DNA from: Prosapia bicincta
Taxonomy: Eukaryota > Arthropoda > Insecta > Hemiptera > Cercopidae
Direction: 5' to 3'
Assembly (NCBI GenBank): GCA_036971475.1
Contig: JBAIZL010000058.1
Span: 2,996,001-3,060,000 of the forward strand
Length of the DNA: 64,000 nt
A model generated the notes under the pieces. It did no database searches. It saw only the letters and a program-made list of their open reading frames with translations, and was not told the origin of the DNA. The position numbers and the translations under genes were made by a program. How positions within the stretch are numbered: position 1 is the first letter of the stretch; each line of letters begins with the position of its first letter. Shown one piece after another: positions 56,331 through 64,000 of the stretch.

Positions 56331-56672
56331 AACACAACATGCTTACATTTTTAACACATTCTAAACAATTCTGTATGAGAGAGTTCAAATTATAGAAAAA
56401 ACCAATTGCACTTACAAATTTGTTTGAAACTTGCAGTTAAGTTCAATTCACTTTTAAAAAGAACACAAACACAACTCAGTTCACTTTAAACAGAACACAA
56501 TCACTTACACAACTGACTTCACTTTGATCAACACAAACACGATTTTCGGAGTAAGAACTCTACTATAGATCCAGTGTTTCCTTCGCTATCTTCTAGACCT
56601 TTGACTGTGTTTGGCATGTTGTTAAAAATAGTTTAAGATCTTCCAGATAAATTTATAAAAGGACTTCTTCAT

Positions 56673-56945
56673 TGCAGACAGAATTTTCCTTGTTAAACAA
56701 GGTAGGGGATACTCCAGTATCAAAGACATTGTCGCAGGGTTGCCACAGGGTAGTGTCACAACCCGGTCCTGCTGTACATTCTGTACATACGAGATATACC
56801 AGTCAATGGGATCACCTTTATGGGGAACTTCAGAAACGACACCGCTATAAAGCCCGTGTCAAAAATGAGGCAGATGCAAACTACATATGTAACATTGTAA
56901 CATACCCTGGACCAGTCAGTGGCACAGAAAGTTTAATGAAAGCAA
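56673..56945 (+). pseudogene. Jockey-like reverse transcriptase fragment
   Basis: Frames alternate: GYSSIKDIVAGLPQGSV-type residues (RT motif B region, GLPQGSVLSP), then DIPVNGITFMGNFRNDTAIK, the degraded motif C (FADDTAI; here the catalytic Asp pair reads ND). A short open frame (56672-56956) covers parts of it. No endonuclease nearby. It may be related to the 7.2-8.4 kb element, which lacks this part. Confidence 0.65.
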
Positions 56946-59900
56946 ATCAACCTTAATGAAAGTTTTTCTGGACTTAACTAACAAAACTCAATGATTAGAT
57001 ACTAAATTGAACTCTAATATACTAAATGATTTACTTTGAATTTATATTTATAAGTAATAATTAACAATAGTCTTATAAAATATAAATAATAATAGTCTTA
57101 TGGCTTTTAATTTAATGAATGTACTATGTCTGTTTTCTGAATTTACTTATTGGCTTTTAATTTCATGATATTTTATTTTTAATAATTAAATAAGAGATAA
57201 TTATTTTGAAACAAGTAACATAGACGATCCTCAGAGTTCCCGTGTGCTAGCATCATGATTTATTTTGTATACAAAGATGCGTTCTTTTTATCCTCTCATC
57301 TCTGGCTCTCAAGGTTGGTCTCCTTCCCCAGCTCCTTAAACTGCTGATCCCTAGAAATTTTTGTCCTCCGGCTCCCAAAGACTGATCTACTCTGACTTCT
57401 GCCTTTTCTAGGTCTCTCTCCAGCTTCACGGGCTTCTCTCCCAAACTGCCAAAACCTTACTCCCTTCTTCCTCCCTTTCCTTTCTCCTATCTTCTTTAAT
57501 AATCATCGGCCTTTTTCTTAATTTAACCAATCCTGGGCTGACATATACTTACTGAGTATTTAAAAAGTACTAAGGCTTTGTATTTAACAAAATGTTTATG
57601 GTTGGATATACCTTTTAATAATGGTAAACCTATTTCAATTACTCTACTTTTAAAAGGGTGCTGAAAGAAATTTTGGTCCACTAAAAGCTAAAGCCAAATA
57701 CTAGTACCCTCATCAATCTGTCAGTTTACTGATCTAGTACCCAGTTAAAAGTATCTATAATTTTTAATACCTTTTATCTTTTAAAACTAACAGTATCTTT
57801 TAAACACACCAACTCTCAGGCCTATAGAATCATAACAGACATATTCTAGACTGCTTCACAGTAAGTTTAAACAATGGTTATTTTTTTCGTTATAAATAAA
57901 TGTAGCTAAACTTTGCTAATCTTAACTTAATGATTCATAAAGAAAGCAGTTGCTGTCCATTTCCATTGGTGTAGGATAGTATATCAACTTGTGCCATATT
58001 ATAACATAGTTACTGAAGATCAGTTACAACATTTTTTTTGTGTCGTTACCATGACATTTTTTTCACCTAGCTAGATTGAAAACACAAAAAACTATCCAGT
58101 AAGGATAGATTTGGGTATACAAAATTTAAAACAATAATGTTCATATAGTATGGTAAAAATTGCTGATTCAATATTATTCCTATTACAGTTCGTTTTGGTA
58201 ATTCTTTACATTAGGGAACCATTTAGATATGTGTATGAAAACATTATTAAACATGTCCGAAAGCTTTATAGAGAATTAATTTTTTGTTTATTGTGTAGGA
58301 AAGTTACCTTTTATCATAATTTACTTTAGACTAGAGTTTTAAACGTGCAGTAACAACGTCATACTATACTACTTATACAACATTACTATATACCTATGAA
58401 GTATCGAGTTAAGATAAGTTTGGTTGCAATTTTATACGAGAATAACAAAACATATCTTCACAAGTACGGTAAGAATTAACATCATGTCACCTGGCAGAAG
58501 GTATTACTCTGCGAAAACAGACATCTAATTAGTTCCCAAATGTAAACAATTACCACCTTTTTCGCATTTATTTCCCATGTTATCAATTTTAGCAACAAAT
58601 TATACTTGGTGATGCAGAAATTTATTAGGAATATGAAAAAAATTATAAAAACTATAGTTAGGTTTTATTTAATTGTAGTTAGTTTGGAGCCCACATGCCC
58701 CAAAAATTAATTAAAAATTTTGGAAAAGAGCAATTCCAACCTCCACAGCACATATGGAATGTTACGAATTCAACTTTTTGGCTTTATTTTTTTGACTCGC
58801 AAAATGCCTGTAAATGTAATTAGACTTGTTGACTCTTTATAAATTACCATACTAATTTTTATAGAAAATTTTTTTTTAATATAAATTTCTTTACTATAAT
58901 GTTAAATTCAGCAGCCTGTTATCTCAAGTTATAAACATTATTTTTATACTCAGACCTGTCCAAACCAGATATTTTGTAGCTATAATACCGTATTTAGTCT
59001 CATAAACCAAGTCCATAATAATTAATAACTGGCTGATTGATGTTGCAATAATCAAAAGTATTATACATATCTATTAACCCAAAATGTTTTTATATTGAGA
59101 AGAATTTGTGGTTATTGTTTAGTTCCCTAAACTGGGCCTATATTTGCATGAGACCTTAAAGTAAATGTATACTAAAGTTTATAGCAAATGAACTATAAAT
59201 TTGCTTTGTATTGTACTATTGGTAAAATAAAGGAACAAACGATAATATAAAAGTAAAAACATCCTTATAACTAAATATATTGGAAGATGACTTTTAGGGA
59301 ATTCTGGAATATTGCATATTAGTCATAGGTTTGTAAATTAACTAATCAATTTTAATTCACCATTTGTTACACATATGTTTATTCGTGATTCAACCAATCG
59401 TTCAATTCATTCAGTAAGTGAACAAATAAAATACCAGGCGTTAATTCAATGTATGACTCCAGCTAGTATTTGAGGCTATAGCCCCACTAAAATAAAATTA
59501 AACATAACCACAATATGTATAACAGCATATATAACCATAGTTATGGATAACTTATTATTCACTTTTACCAAGAAAGTGTTGCTATTCCGTAAAAAAAACT
59601 AAATTTTTTATAAAAACTTTAACTTACACTAATGTTGCTTCAACTTTTCTTGTAACTTGCATTCTTGACCAAACAAAATTGTACAAACTGTTTCACACAA
59701 TAGTTCCCGCCAAAAACAAAAGAGATTGGAAGGTAAGATAAAACCATATATTCTGGATGTCTTTTTCACTTCAAACAATTTTCTGTGTAGGAGAATAAGA
59801 TTTATCATTCTTAATACAATATCAGTTAGTCTATAAATTTCTATAAGAATAAATATTAAAAACTATAAATTAATTACTAAACTTATTTTATTTATAAATT

Positions 59901-60010
59901 ATATAAATGTACTAGTATTATATCCATATTATCTAAGCCAGTAAAACTGTTTCGGAAACTTATTTTGATGCAATAAAATTGTTCTGTAACAAAATAAAAA
60001 TATTATTAAA
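56946..60010. other. AT-rich noncoding stretch with repeat fragments
   Basis: No gene recognised. Pieces of the 6.2-kb foldback family recur at about 58095-58150 and 58380-58435 (AGGATAGATTTGG-like, ACCTATGAAGTATC). A less AT-rich patch at 57230-57500 has a minus-strand open frame without recognisable similarity. Confidence 0.45.
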
Positions 60011-60170
60011 AAAACAGAACAGACTTCAAAAAAAGGACCCAAATATATAATTTTTACGTATTAAAAAGTAGTTTTCCAATACCGAAAACATTCATCATAA
60101 GTTTATTACCTACAAAAATTATAAGTCGGCGCCGGATTTTATTACTGGACTCATATTTACATTTGCCTGT
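60011..60170. repeat. Solo arm of the 36.6-37.3 kb inverted-repeat element
   Basis: Shares GACTTCAAAAAAAGGACCC, AATATATAATTTTTAC, ATCATAAGTTTATTACC and GGACTCATATTTACAT with that element, in order. Confidence 0.65.
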
Positions 60171-61046
60171 ACCATACCCATTAGGCCACGGGTTTCTAAT
60201 GTTATTGTTGACACTGTTTATCTTATTACATTGTGGCTCATAGCTCCCCTTACATTCTCTCCCAAGGTACCGAGTTGAAGGCTGCGCATTTGCGTTGATG
60301 GAGATCGTACACTGAAAGTCTACTACTGAGTAGCATATGTAGAAAAAGAAATAAAATCGAAGTCGAATAACATATAGTCAACTATTATTTAAATTAACGA
60401 GCGTTGAGAAAAGATTGCTTAATTATTATGAAACACAATGACAACTGACTTGAGTCAATATAAAATTTTGCCATCATTGATTGTGTTTGATTTAGGTCAG
60501 TACTTCTAACCTTAGTCAGTACTTTTTAACCTGTGTCATTTTTGGTATTTATATTTTTTAATATGTTGTAAAATAAAAGTGAATAAGGCTGAAATAATGA
60601 ATTAGTCTTGTGGTTGGAAAGTTTGTAGGTGTAATAAATTAGGACAGATTTATTTTTTTAAAAGATATAAAGGTTTTCAGTGTATCCACTGAATTTCATG
60701 ATTTTACTATAGTAATTTTACGTCATGTAGTCAAATTCTTTTGTGAAAAATATTAGAGATAAAAAAGTCAATATTTACCCTTTCAAGAAGTGAAAAATGA
60801 ATTTGAATACAATTTACTAGGAAAAAACATTTCAAGTGTTACAAAATACAAAAAAAAAACAATATACAAATATATATAAAAATATAAACAAATATATATA
60901 TATATATATATATATAATAAAATACAAAAAAACACTACAATTAACACTACGGACAGGGAAAACAAATAGATCACATTACCATTCATAAACAAAATAACCC
61001 ACAAATTTCAAAAAATAGGATATAAAATAGCACACAAAACTAATAA
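60171..61046. other. AT-rich noncoding stretch
   Basis: Nothing recognisable apart from a TA-rich tract at about 60870-60915. Confidence 0.4.
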
Positions 61047-61346
61047 CAAGGAAACCTCCCTGAATGGACACCTCCAACGACACTTTTCTTGAACAGACAT
61101 TTTTCTGGGAACGGAAAAATTTAATAATACATACATAGGATATTTACATCCTTTGAACGGACAGCAAATGGTCCCTTTTTTGTTTTTTTTGGACCTCTGA
61201 TAGGGAGACAAATGTACTGCAAAACGTATCTGAAATAACTACGTATACAATCAGAATTTTATGCATGGCTCCTCGCAAATGTATGAGCGTACGTGAAATA
61301 CCAGTTGTCAAGAACCGTAGCTATCCATTTAACAGAGGATTCACTG
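61047..61346 (+). mobile_element. Short Tigger-like element with a transposase start
   Basis: Left end GGAAACCTCCCTGAATGG-type and right end CCATTTAACAGAGGATTCACTG resemble inverted Tigger ends, with TA after the right end. An ATG at 61265 reads MAPRKCMSVREIPVVKN, matching the first residues of Tigger-type helix-turn-helix domains, then runs into the right end. Everything between is deleted. Confidence 0.55.
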
Positions 61347-62433
61347 TATTAAAAATTTTAACCATCAAATCTAAACCAAACCATCCAGAATTGAAATGGT
61401 GCCTTTCTCAAAGACCATCTGTGAGGTACATTGGTATTTGGATATGGATAGTAAACATTCCATATTTCAATTTTTCACTGCTTCAGTTGTTTTAAATATA
61501 ACACTCATGATGTTTAAATAAAACACCTTTGTTGTTATGTACCTCCAGGTGTTTATCAATCTTTTAAAACTTACCAACATCCTACATCGATTTTACTTTT
61601 GTTTTAAAATGATGTGGGATGTGCATATTGTGTAGTTGAACAAACCAAAACCTGGAATGACATAATTTGTAGTATTTTTACAGCAAAGCTATTTGCCATC
61701 TTTAAAATAATTGAAGATCTAATACATCTCTGGAATACTTGGTGTAATTTAAATTGCAAAGTGCTACTCAGGATAAGTATTCTATAAATTGCAAAGGATA
61801 TCTATTCAGGCATCTATGCAAAGTACTTGTTAAATAAAACTAAATTATAGTGTTGGGATAATATTTTGCTCTTTATCTTGCATCGCCAAATTACCTGTAA
61901 CATGAAAGAAAGTGTAGAAGCTAAAGAAACTACAAATAAATATTAGCCACACTTAGTGTCATTTTGTTTCGAAGTAAGATATTTCCTTTCATTAATGGAT
62001 TTAAGTATTTCCCTAAACCTTTAAATATAACAAAACACTAAAATCAAAGACGCTTTGAAGACTAGGAAGTTTTTTAATTCCTAGAATCATAGAAATCAGT
62101 TGGTGGTTGCTCATCTTTACTTTAAATAAATGTAAAGCTTTCATCACAATTAAGCATAAATGGTTTGAATGATGTTTTTATCAGATATGATCTTAAACAC
62201 TCTGAGCAGTAACTTTCCAAACAGGTGTCAAAAAATATTTTTCAACAGGTGTATTTTACACTTGAACAGTGCATTGTTTTATGCTGTGAGCTAGGGACAA
62301 GACTGTTGCTTAGTTGTGTTATGGTATTGTAAGTTTGTGATGTTTTGGTATTTTGTGATGTGTGGTTGTTAATTATGTATTTCAATATAGTGTTTGATTG
62401 TGTGTTTTATTTTTTAGAATATGTTGTGGTAGG
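61347..62433. other. AT-rich noncoding stretch
   Basis: No exon, RNA or repeat that I recognise. Confidence 0.4.
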
Positions 62434-63124
62434 CAGTAGCGCACTCAGAAAATAATTATGGGGGGCTGACCGGGAGACCCTGGGCCAACCAACAGAAAAC
62501 TTTTTAAAAATTCGTAAGAATAACCGGTATTTTAAGGCATTACTTTAAGTTTATTTTAGCTCTTTGAGTGCAAGTTTTGAGTAGGGACTATAGAAATGAA
62601 TGATATAACCCAGCAGATAAAATAAGATTTTAGGTTTTATTTTGACAAAATCTTGTTATATCAGCTGTCTTACAAAACAAAATTAAGTCTTCTTTTGGCC
62701 TTCTTCAGTATGGATAATACACTGTCTGTGTCAACTGGAATTTCCCTGTGGATATTAAGATTGGCTAAGCCATTTAGCCTACTATCAGACATCGTGTTTC
62801 TTAGGTATGTCTTGATTCTCCGAAGAATGGAAAAGGAGCGCTCTGCTGTGCTGGTCGATACAGGTATAGTGATGAAAATCTTAAGTAGGATATGGATGTT
62901 TGGAAAGATTGTTTTATCACAAATATTTAGAAAATCAATTGCATTGACATGGTGTGCATTGTGTTGTTGGAGAAAAGCTTGCCAAACTTCCATTTCTGCC
63001 ATCAACACGTTTAAGTTGTTGTTTTCCAAATCTTCTTCATAAACTTTTTTTTTTCTTTTTTTCTTGAGGGGGGCTACAGCCCTCTTAGCCCCTCCCCCCC
63101 CGTGGGTGCGCACCTGGTGGTAGG
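62426..63124 (-). mobile_element. hAT transposon, internally deleted, perfect 8-bp target duplication
   Basis: GTGGTAGG flanks both sides (62426-62433 and 63117-63124), the 8-base duplication diagnostic of hAT. Ends are CAGTAGCGCACTCAG (62434) and, inverted, GGGTGCGCACCTG (63116). The 683-base element keeps only the C-terminal coding part on the minus strand. Confidence 0.9.
62670..63113 (-). pseudogene. hAT transposase C-terminal dimerisation domain
   Basis: An open frame of 147 codons starts inside the terminal repeat, so its first 30 or so residues are element-end sequence. From about residue 65 it reads FPNIHILLKIFITIPVSTST, AERSFSILRRIKTYLRNTMS and DSRLNGLANLNIHREI. This is the hAT C-terminal dimerisation region (P-V-S-x-x-x-A-E-R-x-F-S). 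The BED finger and catalytic core are absent, so it cannot transpose alone. It could be a domesticable fragment but shows no sign of that. Confidence 0.87.
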
Positions 63125-64000
63125 TTGTTTTTATAATTTAAAGTTTTATGCCATGTCTAGTGAAAAACATCAGTAAGTAGTGGTTTTATACCAAGTGTAA
63201 TCAATATGTAAATATTACTAAAAATAGCTCCAGATATATAACCCAAAAACTGCAAGTATTTTTTAAAATTTGTTGGATAGTTCTAATAGTTAGTTCAGAA
63301 ATTGACTTTTGTGACAGAAATGCCATTCAACTACTTTTTTTTATGAGACAAATTAAAAAAAAAAAATTTGGTAGCAACCGCTAGTAAAAATAGAGAGAGG
63401 CTGTACGTAGAAAAATATAGTAGTTATTCTTAAAGTGTTTTTAGTAAGGTGGGCATGGGATATTGAAGCAGACACAATACAAATCACATTCCCAGCATAT
63501 CCATGGTATTTCTTTTTTTTTTGTTGGCAACAATTTGCTTCTAAGAATCGCCAAAGGCTGTCAGGAAAGTTCACTAATAAAAATAAATAGATTACAACAT
63601 ACACTTCACACTACATAAAAAAAATATAAAAACTTAATAATAATTTCCTGCTTGTAGCTTGTAGAGCAGTCACATGACTGTTGCGTCACTACTTGTTACA
63701 GGGGTTTAGGATGTTTAAAGGAGGCACTAATAAATGAATCTGCAGCCATTGATTGCTGATCGTCTATACTGCCTTAATATATTTAATAACATTAAATGAT
63801 TCACCCTTTGTTCATTTTAATATGTCTTGTCCTTATTAAAAAAAAAAATGTTAATTTTAAGCCTACCTTTTGTTTAAAGATTGTGTTTGAAACATTTTAA
63901 AATTAAATTTACAACAAATTTAAACATATTGGGTACTGAATTAAATTATGTGGTAGTGTATGATTTTATAAATCTGCTAACATTATTTTTGTTACTTTCT
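63125..64000. other. AT-rich noncoding stretch to the window edge
   Basis: Nothing recognised. Minus-strand open frame 63604-63353 looks fortuitous. Confidence 0.4.

Noticed and set aside
60783..61004. 73-codon minus-strand Ile/Tyr-rich frame as a membrane peptide
   Set aside because: Produced by the TA-rich tract; low complexity.
62653..63042. 129-codon plus-strand open frame
   Set aside because: Shadow of the hAT dimerisation domain encoded on the minus strand.
1..64000. tRNA, rRNA or other structural RNA genes
   Set aside because: I looked for box A/B-type tRNA sequences and conserved rRNA segments and saw none, but this was by eye; a tRNAscan/Infernal run would be decisive.

Overview
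The window looks like nuclear DNA of an arthropod, most likely an insect. It is AT-rich, has long introns with consensus GT/AG splice sites, and contains no bacterial operons, rRNA or tRNA that I can see. Species-level placement is not possible from the sequence alone.

Only two host-type genes can be reconstructed. On the + strand (16.7-26.8 kb) four exons encode the second (D2, pseudophosphatase) domain of a receptor tyrosine phosphatase of the Ptp99A / RPTP gamma-zeta type. Its signature Cys is Asp, as is known for that subfamily. This copy also carries an in-frame TAA and a 10-residue internal duplication, so it is a decaying copy, a non-reference allele, or contains an assembly error. On the - strand (53.6-34.7 kb) four phase-compatible exons encode a complete 205-residue coiled-coil protein, which I tentatively compare with kinetochore protein CENP-H. 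Its introns are packed with transposons.

The rest is mainly mobile and repetitive DNA. This includes Penelope-like element (PLE) remnants (GIY-YIG endonuclease at 8.5-9.0 kb, endonuclease C-terminus at 22.4 kb, reverse transcriptase at 45.4-46.1 kb), Jockey-like non-LTR pieces (7.2-8.4 and 56.7 kb), many Tigger/pogo elements with TA target duplications, a hAT element with a perfect 8-bp target duplication (62.4-63.1 kb), piggyBac-like TTAA elements, a CAGGGTGTC-ended element (46.5-47.6 kb) and several foldback elements. Three minisatellites lie at 9.85-12.2 kb (49-bp unit, higher-order repeats), 14.1-14.7 kb (a different 49-bp unit) and 33.6-34.45 kb (27-bp unit).

The most interesting system is a set of thirteen hammerhead-ribozyme-like motifs in PLE 3' ends, in four sequence families with different stems but the same layout: stem I, a seven-base core plus one extra base, stem II, GAAA, a self-complementary stem III, NUH, stem I. 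Several occur as head-to-head inverted pairs, and two such foldbacks have their own 11-12 bp target duplications, so the palindrome itself seems to be the inserted unit. One family (three loci, four motifs) has both C3 and G8 of the catalytic core changed, to U3 and A8, which would keep the C3-G8 Watson-Crick pair. PLE-associated hammerheads are known; the co-varied core and the palindromic insertion units are what deserve testing.
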